5,245 nucleotides of DNA, taken from Actinomycetota bacterium. GTDB taxonomy: Bacteria > Actinomycetota > Actinomycetes > Actinomycetales > Microbacteriaceae. The position numbers and the translations under genes were made by a program. The notes beneath the pieces were generated by a model. The model was not told the DNA's origin and ran no database searches. It was given only the letters and a program-made list of their open reading frames with translations. Of this stretch, positions 1-5,154 are shown piece by piece (positions within the stretch are counted from its first letter, which is position 1; every line of letters starts with the position of its first letter). The stretch is taken from assembly GCA_016870695.1 (NCBI GenBank), contig VGAV01000203.1, positions 1 to 5,245 on the forward strand. Direction: 5' to 3'.

Positions 1-23
1 GAGGTGGGGTGGGAGGCGACTGC

Positions 24-29
24 TAGCCT
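24..29 (+). promoter_or_regulatory. Probable -10 box of a leaderless promoter for the Lrp gene
   Basis: The hexamer TAGCCT fits the actinobacterial -10 pattern TANNNT. It ends six bases before the ATG at 36, so transcription would start at or next to the A of the start codon. No Shine-Dalgarno sequence lies at the usual distance before the ATG, which agrees with a leaderless mRNA. The -35 region falls at the very edge of the window (about 1-6) and shows no TTGAC-like match. Confidence 0.6.
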
Positions 30-35
30 CACCGC

Positions 36-524
36 ATGACTGACGTCCCCGGTCGCGTCCCTCGCCTCGACGACGCCGTCGACGCCGCGATCGTCCGCGA
101 GATCTCGCTCGACGCGCGCGCGACGCTGGCGCACATCTCGGAACGCGTCGGGCTGTCCGTGTCGGCGACGCAGTCCCGCCTCCGGCGCCTCGAGGCGCGG
201 GGCGTGGTCCGCGGCTACCGGCCCGTCCTCGACGCCGAGGCGCTCGGGCGCCCGCTCGCGGCGTTCGTCGAGATCACGCCTCTCGACCCGGCGCAACCCG
301 ACAACGCGCCCGAGCTCCTGGCCCACCTGTCCGCGATCGAGGCCTGCCACTCGATCGCCGGCGAGGCCGCCTACATGCTCTTCGTCCGCGTCGCGACCCC
401 GCGCGACCTGGAGGACCTCATCCGCGACATCCGCGCCGCCGCGCAGGTGAACACCCGGACCACGGTCGTCCTGCAGACCTTCTTCGAGGCTCGTCCGATC
501 GAGCCCGCCGACTTCCCGGCCTGA
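36..524 (+). CDS. lrpA: Lrp/AsnC-family transcriptional regulator (LrpA-like)
   Basis: This is a 162-residue protein of normal length for the family. The N-terminal part (about residues 11-60) is a winged helix-turn-helix; the segment RATLAHISERVGLSVSATQS and the following RLRRLEARGVVRGY are the classic Lrp DNA-binding helices and linker. Residues about 73-152 form the RAM ligand-binding and oligomerisation domain. From memory, the stretches LSVSATQSRLRRLEARGVV, EITPLDPAQPDNAP and SIAGEAAYMLFVRVA closely resemble Mycobacterium tuberculosis LrpA (Rv3291c), which is associated with the lysine aminotransferase gene lat. The family acts as cytoplasmic octameric or dimeric regulators that respond to amino acids. 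In actinobacteria such genes often sit beside the gene they control, so the target may lie to the left of the window; that is inference. The ATG at 36 is chosen because of the -10 box directly in front of it. The next gene follows after 91 bp with its own likely promoter. Confidence 0.93.
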   Translation: MTDVPGRVPRLDDAVDAAIVREISLDARATLAHISERVGLSVSATQSRLRRLEARGVVRGYRPVLDAEALGRPLAAFVEITPLDPAQPDNAPELLAHLSAIEACHSIAGEAAYMLFVRVATPRDLEDLIRDIRAAAQVNTRTTVVLQTFFEARPIEPADFPA

Positions 525-539
525 CGGTGCGACCCGGTG

Positions 540-596
540 GCATCCGTCCTCCGGTGACCGCGGATACATCGATGGGCGGATGTCCGACGGGGACGG
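540..596 (+). promoter_or_regulatory. Inverted-repeat-rich regulatory region upstream of the kinase
   Basis: This gap holds several overlapping dyads: ACATC (566-570) with GATGT (579-583), spaced by eight bases; CGGA (561-564) with TCCG (583-586); and CCGTCC (544-549) with GGACGG (591-596). The dyads lie just upstream of the TAGCGT box at 603-608, where an operator for a NarL-type regulator or for the flanking Lrp protein would be expected. The block at 547-563 resembles one upstream of the permease (2529-2545; 14 of 17 bases match). Binding of any particular protein is inference. Confidence 0.4.
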
Positions 597-602
597 CCCG
601 CG

Positions 603-608
603 TAGCGT
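603..608 (+). promoter_or_regulatory. Probable -10 box of the kinase/regulator operon
   Basis: TAGCGT matches the TANNNT -10 pattern. It ends seven bases before the ATG at 616 and four before a GTG at 613, giving a leaderless or nearly leaderless transcript. There is no Shine-Dalgarno sequence before 616. Seventeen bases upstream the sequence is ATGTCC, only a weak -35. The box lies inside the reading frame that would result from the ATG at 580, which argues against that earlier start. Confidence 0.55.
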
Positions 609-615
609 TGCGGTG

Positions 616-1782
616 ATGTGGGAACTCCGTTCGCTCCACCGGTATCAGGTGATCACCGACCTCAGTGTCGCCGGGGTGTTCGGCGCGCTCATGCTCGCCG
701 TGGAGCTCTCGACGAGGGTCTGGCCTGTCGACGTCGTCTCGGCCGTCCTCCTCGTCATGGCCATGAGCGCTGCTCTCGCGGTGCGTCGCCTGGAGCCGGG
801 CGTCGCGCTCGCGCTGGCATGGGTCGGGGCCGTCCTGCAGATGGTGTTCGGCCGTCAGCCGTCGCCGACGGACGTCGCCATCTTCGCCGTCCTGTACACC
901 GCCGCCGCCTACGGCACCCGCCGCGTCTTCTGGGCGGGCTTCGCGTCCTCCCTGGTGGGTGCGGTGGTGATCGCGGTCTACCTGGTGGTCCTCGGCCGGG
1001 GCCAGGAGGAGCTCCTGCAGCCGAGCGTCCTCTTCTCGATCGTCGCGATCCTCCTGGCCGCCGCGTTCGCGCTCGTCCTCGCGTGGGTGACCGGTGCGCT
1101 CGCCCGGACGGCCATGCGCGCGGCGGCGACGAGCCGGGCACAGCGCCTGGCCGAGGCCGAGACGATCGCCGAGCAGGAGCGCGTGCGCATCGCGCGCGAC
1201 ATGCACGACGTCGTCGCCCACTCCCTGGCGGTCGTGATCGCGCAGGCGGACGGCGCGCGCTACGCCGCCGCCGCCGACCCGCAGGCGGCGACGAGCGCAT
1301 TGGCGACCATCTCCTCGACCGCGCGGGCGGCCCTGACGGACGTGCGTCAGCTGCTGACGCAGTTGCGGCACAGCCAAGCGGACGGTCCGCAGCCCACCCT
1401 CGCCGACCTCGACACGTTGTACGCGCAGGTGCGCGCGGCGGGAGTCGCCCTCACCGTCGACATCGACCCGGCGCCACCGGGGGAGCCTCCCGCCGCGATC
1501 CAGCTCGCCGTGTTCCGCATCCTGCAGGAGGCTCTGACCAACGCCCTGCGGCACGGGACGGATCGACGGGTGGACGTCCATCTCGGGTGGCTGCCCGACC
1601 GCGTCGAGCTCTCCGTCCGGAACGCGCGCGGCGAGACGGCCGCCGTCCCCTCCGCCCCGGGCGGGCACGGGCTCATCGGGATGCGCGAACGCGCGCAGCT
1701 CGTCGGCGGCACCTTCGCCGCGGACGTCGACGGGCCGTGGTTCGTCGTCCGGGCCACGATGCCGATCGGCGTGCCCGCGTGA
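616..1782 (+). CDS. Sensor histidine kinase, HisKA_3 type (NarL-partner class)
   Basis: The product is a 388-residue membrane kinase that autophosphorylates and passes phosphate to a NarL-type regulator, here almost certainly the next gene. Six hydrophobic segments (about residues 13-31, 40-56, 63-78, 86-101, 106-127 and 137-162) form the sensor, with no sizeable extracellular domain, so the signal is probably sensed in or at the membrane. A linker leads to the dimerisation/phosphoacceptor helix, motif RVRIARDMHDVVAHSL, with the phosphorylated His at about 197. The ATPase domain follows: N-box LQEALTNALRHG (Glu305, Asn309) and G-box GGHGLIGMRER (349-359). The usual adenine-contacting Asp of the first glycine box appears as Asn (VRNARG, Asn336). 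An in-frame ATG at 580 would add 12 residues without a Shine-Dalgarno sequence; ATG 616 (or GTG 613) is preferred because of the -10 box at 603-608. The signal sensed cannot be read from the sequence. Confidence 0.93.
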   Translation: MWELRSLHRYQVITDLSVAGVFGALMLAVELSTRVWPVDVVSAVLLVMAMSAALAVRRLEPGVALALAWVGAVLQMVFGRQPSPTDVAIFAVLYTAAAYGTRRVFWAGFASSLVGAVVIAVYLVVLGRGQEELLQPSVLFSIVAILLAAAFALVLAWVTGALARTAMRAAATSRAQRLAEAETIAEQERVRIARDMHDVVAHSLAVVIAQADGARYAAAADPQAATSALATISSTARAALTDVRQLLTQLRHSQADGPQPTLADLDTLYAQVRAAGVALTVDIDPAPPGEPPAAIQLAVFRILQEALTNALRHGTDRRVDVHLGWLPDRVELSVRNARGETAAVPSAPGGHGLIGMRERAQLVGGTFAADVDGPWFVVRATMPIGVPA

Positions 1783-1794
1783 CCCGCTCCTGCC

Positions 1795-1814
1795 GCATCC
1801 GGGAGAGTGGATGC
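1795..1814 (+). promoter_or_regulatory. Perfect inverted repeat between kinase and regulator
   Basis: GCATCC (1795-1800) pairs with GGATGC (1809-1814) around an eight-base loop in the 67-bp gap between the two genes. The right arm continues as GGATGCCACC (1809-1818), the exact reverse complement of GGTGGCATCC at 536-545, just after the lrp stop. It may be an mRNA hairpin tuning regulator expression or a protein-binding site. No T-run follows, so it is not an intrinsic terminator. The gap contains no TA dinucleotide and hence no -10 box, which supports co-transcription of kinase and regulator. Confidence 0.4.
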
Positions 1815-1833
1815 CACCCCTTCCACCCCCGCC

Positions 1834-1840
1834 GAAAGGA
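1834..1840 (+). promoter_or_regulatory. Ribosome binding site of the response regulator
   Basis: GAAAGGA ends nine bases before the ATG at 1850. It decides the start: an in-frame ATG at 1811 would add 13 mostly Pro residues (MPPLPPPPKGLVR) that no regulator of this family needs and would have no Shine-Dalgarno sequence. The receiver domain starts immediately after Met at 1850. Confidence 0.7.
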
Positions 1841-1849
1841 CTGGTTCGC

Positions 1850-2500
1850 ATGACCGAGCCCATTCGCGTCGTCCTCGTCGACGACCAGGCTCTCTTCCGC
1901 GCGGGGATCCGCATGGTGATCGACTCCCAGCCCGACCTCACCGTCGTCGGCGAGGCCGCGGACGGCCGGGAGGGGATCGAGGTCGTGCGGACGACGCGTC
2001 CGGACGTCGTCCTCATGGACGTGCGGATGCCGGTGATGGACGGACTGGCGGCCACGGCGGAGATCCTGCGCCAGCCGGAGCCGCCCCGTGTCGTGGTGCT
2101 GACGACGTTCGATCTCGACGAGGCGGCGGCACGCGCGATCCAGCAGGGCGCGAGCGGGTTCCTGTTGAAGGACTCGGAGCCGGAGTCGCTGCTGTCGGCC
2201 GTCCGCACCGTGCACGCGGGGTCGGCGGTCATCGCCGCCTCGGCGACCCGCGAGCTGTTCGCCCACATCGCCGACGCCGGGACGGCGCGTCCGGTGCCGC
2301 CGACGTGGAGCGACCTCACCGAACGCGAACGCGAGATCTTCGCGCTCGCTGCGCAGGGTCTGAGCAACAGCGAGATCGCCGAGCGGGAGTTCCTGTCGGA
2401 GGCGACGGTGAAGACCCACATCAGCCGCGTGCTGACAAAGCTGTCGTTGCGGGACCGCGTCCAGCTCGTCGTGTTCGCGTACGAGCACGGCCTGGCCTGA
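1850..2500 (+). CDS. NarL/FixJ-family response regulator (REC-LuxR HTH)
   Basis: This is a 216-residue two-domain regulator, standard length. The receiver domain (about 4-120) has all key residues: the acidic pair Asp11-Asp12 in VVLVDDQALFRAG, phosphoacceptor Asp57 in PDVVLMDVRMP, the switch Thr85 in VVVLTTF, and Lys107 in GFLLKD. After a linker, residues about 154-216 are a LuxR-type helix-turn-helix (LTEREREIFALAAQGLSNSE, then SEATVKTHISRVLTKLSL). It is the cognate partner of the HisKA_3 kinase immediately upstream, in the same orientation and without a promoter of its own. When phosphorylated it should dimerise and bind an inverted-repeat operator; likely targets are its own operon and the permease gene downstream, because both upstream regions share a sequence element. 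That last point is inference. A strong hairpin follows seven bases after the stop. Confidence 0.95.
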   Translation: MTEPIRVVLVDDQALFRAGIRMVIDSQPDLTVVGEAADGREGIEVVRTTRPDVVLMDVRMPVMDGLAATAEILRQPEPPRVVVLTTFDLDEAAARAIQQGASGFLLKDSEPESLLSAVRTVHAGSAVIAASATRELFAHIADAGTARPVPPTWSDLTEREREIFALAAQGLSNSEIAEREFLSEATVKTHISRVLTKLSLRDRVQLVVFAYEHGLA

Positions 2501-2506
2501 CATCCG

Positions 2507-2539
2507 CCGCCGGGAGGACGGGGGTACTTCCTCCGGCGG
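2507..2539 (+). promoter_or_regulatory. Strong imperfect hairpin after the response regulator
   Basis: The left arm CCGCCGGGAGGA (2507-2518) pairs with TCCTCCGGCGG (2529-2539), with one bulged G and a ten-base loop. The stem is eleven base pairs, nine of them G-C. No U-tract follows, so it is not a canonical intrinsic terminator, although it could slow or end transcription with Rho. The right arm is also the start of the element shared with the kinase upstream region (547-563), so it may equally be an operator for the permease promoter. Confidence 0.45.
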
Positions 2540-2563
2540 ACGCGGCGCGGCACCGGCGGTCAA

Positions 2564-2569
2564 TAGCGT
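2564..2569 (+). promoter_or_regulatory. Probable -10 box for the permease gene
   Basis: TAGCGT is identical to the kinase -10 box and belongs to the same TANNNT class as the Lrp box. Transcription would begin around 2575-2577, a few bases before the ATG at 2581. That spacing fits translation of the permease from 2581 much better than from the GTG at 2691. No convincing -35 is present. An alternative, TATAGA at 2576-2581, would give a start near 2588. Confidence 0.45.
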
Positions 2570-2580
2570 CGGTCATATAG

Positions 2581-2690
2581 ATGCCGCTCCCCCCGTTCCC
2601 ACCCGTTCGCCCTCCCTGCTTCCGGCGGCGCCCCTTCCGCCGTCGCGCCGCCGCCGCTCGTGGGCGCGGCCGCGGGACACGGGCGCGAGT
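2581..2690 (+). other. Likely frameshifted N-terminal 37 codons of the permease
   Basis: An ATG at 2581 just after the -10 box opens a frame that leaves the permease frame. Adding one C to the C6 run at 2589-2594 would join them and give 37 further residues: a Pro-rich start (MPLPPVPTRSPSLLP) and a basic segment (SRRRRSWARPRDTGAS) running straight into the first membrane helix. A positively charged cytoplasmic stretch before the first helix is expected for FtsX-type permeases. The permease frame itself is open across this stretch but contains no ATG, GTG or TTG. The cause may be a sequencing error or a true frameshift; the sequence alone cannot tell. The ATG frame without correction gives only a 75-residue Arg-rich product with no recognisable features. 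Confidence 0.5.
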
Positions 2691-4067
2691 GTGCTCGTCT
2701 CGGCCCTCTCCAGCGCGTTCGGCGTCGTCCTCCTCGCGGCGACGGGTTTCATCGGGGACCTTCTGGCGTCGGCGGACTACCTGCAGGGCCGGGAGAGCGT
2801 CGTCGTGATCATCGCGGTGCTGTCGTGGCTGCTCCTCGGCGTCGCGGTCTTCGTGGCGTCCATCGTGACCGCGACGACGTTCGCGGCCGTCGTCGCCGGG
2901 CGCGTCCGCGGCATCGCCCTCCTCCGGCTGCTCGGGGCGAGCGCGGGGGCGCAGCGCTCGGCCGTCGCCCGCGACGGGTTGTGGGCAGGGGCGTTCGGCG
3001 CTGTCATCGGGTTCGTCCTCGGGATCGCGCTGTCCGGCAGCGGCATCGCCGCGGCCGTCGCCGTCCTCGACCTGACGGTGACGACGCCGTATGCCGGTCT
3101 GCTGAGCCCGGTCGTCCTCGTCCCGCCGGTAGCCGTCGCCCTCACGACGTGGGGCTCCGCCTGGGCCGGCTCGGCGCGCGTCCTACGGGTGTCTCCGTTG
3201 GAGGCGCTCGCCGCGTCGGGCGACCGGTCCCGGTCCGAGCTCACCCGACGCACCTCGCGGAACGTCGTGGCGATCTGCTTGCTCGTCCTCGGGTTCGGCG
3301 TGCTCGCGCTCGGGGTTCTCGCGGGTCTGGTGACGCCGCTCGGGGTGATCCCGGCGTTCGTGGGCGGCCTCGTCTCGTTCGTGGGGCTGGCGCTCGCGGC
3401 GCCCCTGTTCATGCCGCCGGTCCTGCGGCTGGTCGGGCGGGCGTTCGGGCGATCCGCCGTCGCCCGGCTGGCCGCGGAGAACGCGATGCGTCATCCGGAG
3501 CGGGCGAGCCGCATGACGATCGGCGTCGTCCTGGGCGTGACGCTGGTGATGATGTTCGCCGCCGGACTCGCTTCGGCGCGGACGGTCCTCGTGACCTCCG
3601 CCGGCGAACCGGACCCGGAGTTCCTGCGCATCCTCGAGTCGTTCTCGTCCGTGATGATGCTGCTGACCGCGGTGTCGGCGCTGATCGCGGCCGTGGGGCT
3701 GGTCAACCTCCTCACGCTGGGGGTGGTCCAGCGTCGCCGCGAGTTCGGCCTGCTGCGGGCGCTCGGGCTGTCGACGCGGCAGATCCGCGCGGTCGTCCTG
3801 ATCGAGGCCGCTCACCTGACCCTCGCCGCTCTCGTCGTGGGACTCGTGCTCGGCATCGTTTACGGCTGGGCGGGAGCGCAGTCCGTGCTCGGATCGGTGG
3901 GGGTGCCGCCGTCCTACGAGTCGCCCACGTTCGTGCTCCCGGCGGTTCCTGTCGGGACTGTCCTCGTCGTGGTCGCGGTCACGGCCGTGCTGACGCTCAT
4001 ATCGGCGGTGGTCCCGACGCGCCACGCCACGTCCGTGACCCCCGTCGAGGCGCTCGCCGACGTCTGA
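2691..4067 (+). CDS. FtsX-like (MacB-type) ABC transporter permease
   Basis: From the GTG at 2691 the product is 458 residues and very hydrophobic, with about ten membrane segments (near residues 4-25, 36-68, 96-115, 137-155, 192-214, 218-240, 275-295, 315-345, 366-392 and 418-442). It contains two FtsX repeats. The first spans roughly 37-175, with VAGRVRGIALLRLLGAS and the ending VLRVSPLEALA. The second spans roughly 318-455, with VVQRRREFGLLRALGLS and the matching ending SVTPVEALADV. The large extracellular domain of true MacB is absent. Such permeases work with a cytoplasmic ATPase, typically exporting peptides, lipids or antibiotics or transmitting mechanical signals; no ATPase gene is in the window. 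GTG 2691 has no clear Shine-Dalgarno sequence and would start almost inside the first helix, so the real start is probably 2581 with a one-base frameshift (about 495 residues when repaired). The substrate is unknown. The stop lies 12 bp from the converging lipoprotein gene, with no terminator visible between them. Confidence 0.85.
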   Translation: MLVSALSSAFGVVLLAATGFIGDLLASADYLQGRESVVVIIAVLSWLLLGVAVFVASIVTATTFAAVVAGRVRGIALLRLLGASAGAQRSAVARDGLWAGAFGAVIGFVLGIALSGSGIAAAVAVLDLTVTTPYAGLLSPVVLVPPVAVALTTWGSAWAGSARVLRVSPLEALAASGDRSRSELTRRTSRNVVAICLLVLGFGVLALGVLAGLVTPLGVIPAFVGGLVSFVGLALAAPLFMPPVLRLVGRAFGRSAVARLAAENAMRHPERASRMTIGVVLGVTLVMMFAAGLASARTVLVTSAGEPDPEFLRILESFSSVMMLLTAVSALIAAVGLVNLLTLGVVQRRREFGLLRALGLSTRQIRAVVLIEAAHLTLAALVVGLVLGIVYGWAGAQSVLGSVGVPPSYESPTFVLPAVPVGTVLVVVAVTAVLTLISAVVPTRHATSVTPVEALADV

Positions 4068-4079
4068 GCCTACGGCCGT

Positions 4080-4583
4080 TCAGAACGCGCTGCCGGGCCA
4101 CGCCCCCTCGGGCAGCGGAACGCACGGCGAATAGGACCAGATCTCGAGGGCGCTTCCGTCCGGCTTTTCGTGCACGAAGTAGACCTCGCCGGCGAGGCCG
4201 GAGATCTTCACCCGGGGCCGTCCGGCCACAGTCGGGTCATCCCGCACGCGATACCCGTCCCGGTTGGTGAAGAGGGTTTGCGCCTTACTGAGGACCGATT
4301 CGACGTCCGGTCGCTCGCTGTAGGTGACTCGGAGAAAACCCATCCAGCTGTAACGCTCCGGCATGCTGCAGGAGAAGAGATACCCGGTCTGATTCTGCGT
4401 GATCTCCGCGACATTCTCCGGCGGGACGAGAGCAGCGATCTCCCGCTCGATCTGCATCGTCCGTTCTTTTGCCTCTTCCAACGTCATGTCGGGCTGCGGG
4501 GGTTGGGGTCGAACGGGAGCACAACCGGCCACCACCACGGAGAACACAGCTGCAGCAAGAATCCGCCGAGCCGTGGCGGTCAC
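4080..4583 (-). CDS. Small lipoprotein of unknown function, paralogue of the upstream gene
   Basis: This is a 167-residue protein. Residues 1-20 are a lipoprotein signal: basic MTATARR, a hydrophobic stretch, then the lipobox VAGC with Cys21 as the lipidated residue. A short Pro-rich linker (PVRPQPPQP) leads to a 135-residue domain from Met33 that aligns without gaps to the neighbouring gene. Conserved blocks are LEEAK, REIA, QTG, SC, YSW, DGY, YFV and LPEGAWPG; Cys72 and Cys154 are conserved and could form a disulfide. The protein should sit on the outer face of the cell membrane. The GTG start at 4583 is chosen because it gives a perfect signal peptide, although the GGGGAG before it is only two bases away. 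An in-frame GTG at 4667 would add 28 basic residues and overlap the upstream gene by 14 bp; it is less likely. The domain resembles small secreted LppA-type lipoproteins of actinobacteria as I remember them; no function is claimed. Base composition is visibly less GC-rich than in the plus-strand genes. Confidence 0.8.
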   Translation of the reverse strand: MTATARRILAAAVFSVVVAGCAPVRPQPPQPDMTLEEAKERTMQIEREIAALVPPENVAEITQNQTGYLFSCSMPERYSWMGFLRVTYSERPDVESVLSKAQTLFTNRDGYRVRDDPTVAGRPRVKISGLAGEVYFVHEKPDGSALEIWSYSPCVPLPEGAWPGSAF

Positions 4584-4653
4584 CGCTCCCCGGGCAGAGG
4601 CTGAGCTGTTCCTCGTTCGCTGCCCCTTGCGCCAGAGGAAGCGCCGCGCGCGG

Positions 4654-5154
4654 TCAGAGCGTGTCACCGGGCCATGCGCCCTCGGGCAAGACGAAGCACC
4701 GGGAGTACGAGGAGACCTCCAACGCCGTGCGGTCCGGGTTCTCTCCGACGAAGTAGGTCTCTCCGCCGGCTCCACGTATCTGAATTCTCGGAGCCCCGTC
4801 GAGGAAGGGTCGTTCGCGGGCGGAATATCCGTCCTTCTGAGAAAACGCGTTGTACACGTCCGCGAGGATGGCCTGGATGTCGAGCTCTCCTCGATACGTG
4901 ATCGTCAGACGTCCGTACCAGGAATAGGTGTCCGGCTTCCTACATGAGAGCAGCGGCCCCGTCTGATCCTGCTCGACCCCTGCGACGGAGCCCGGGGGCA
5001 CGAAGCCGGCGATCTCGCGTTGCGTCGTCAGGACCTCCTCTTTCGCCTCCTCCAGACTGGGAAGGCTCGATAGAGACCCATCCCGTCCGCCATCGCACCC
5101 CGTCAGCGACAGCACGCTTATCAAGACGACGGCAGACATACAGCCCTTCCTCAC
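4654..5154 (-). CDS. Small lipoprotein of unknown function, translationally coupled
   Basis: This is a 166-residue protein with a short lipoprotein signal (MRKG, hydrophobic core, lipobox LTGC with Cys20) and a Gly/Ser linker. A 135-residue domain from Pro32 follows, about 49% identical (66 of 135 positions by hand count, no gaps) to the protein encoded at 4080-4583. Cys71 and Cys153 match the conserved cysteine pair of the paralogue. The GTG start at 5154 overlaps the stop of the preceding gene in the arrangement GTGA and has GAGAGG seven bases before it. An in-frame ATG at 5139 has its own AGGAAGG, but starting there would remove the basic residues of the signal peptide, so GTG 5154 is preferred. 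The two lipoprotein genes are separated by 70 bp without a recognisable promoter and are probably co-transcribed with the gene at the window edge. The function is unknown; an extracytoplasmic binding, inhibitory or immunity role are all possible. Confidence 0.82.
   Translation of the reverse strand: MRKGCMSAVVLISVLSLTGCDGGRDGSLSSLPSLEEAKEEVLTTQREIAGFVPPGSVAGVEQDQTGPLLSCRKPDTYSWYGRLTITYRGELDIQAILADVYNAFSQKDGYSARERPFLDGAPRIQIRGAGGETYFVGENPDRTALEVSSYSRCFVLPEGAWPGDTL

Noticed and set aside
580..615. Upstream ATG start for the histidine kinase (12 more residues)
   Set aside because: It has no Shine-Dalgarno sequence or nearby -10 box, and the likely promoter box at 603-608 lies inside this extension.
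1811..1849. Upstream ATG start for the response regulator
   Set aside because: It would add a Pro-rich 13-residue leader not seen in the family and overlaps the inverted repeat; a good ribosome binding site points to 1850.
2507..2539. Hairpin as a classical intrinsic terminator
   Set aside because: The stem is strong but no T-run follows the right arm.
418..2553. 711-codon open frame on the minus strand antisense to the kinase and regulator
   Set aside because: The translation is Arg/Gly/Asp-rich without domain signatures and lies wholly opposite genes with intact catalytic motifs; long antisense frames are common in very GC-rich DNA.
2660..4270. 536-codon plus-strand open frame overlapping the permease
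   Set aside because: Its translation is Arg/Gly-rich and featureless, whereas the frame starting at 2691 encodes two FtsX repeats with membrane helices.
4170..4947. Plus-strand open frames opposite the lipoprotein genes
   Set aside because: They lack recognisable domains, while the minus strand encodes two mutually homologous proteins with lipoprotein signals.
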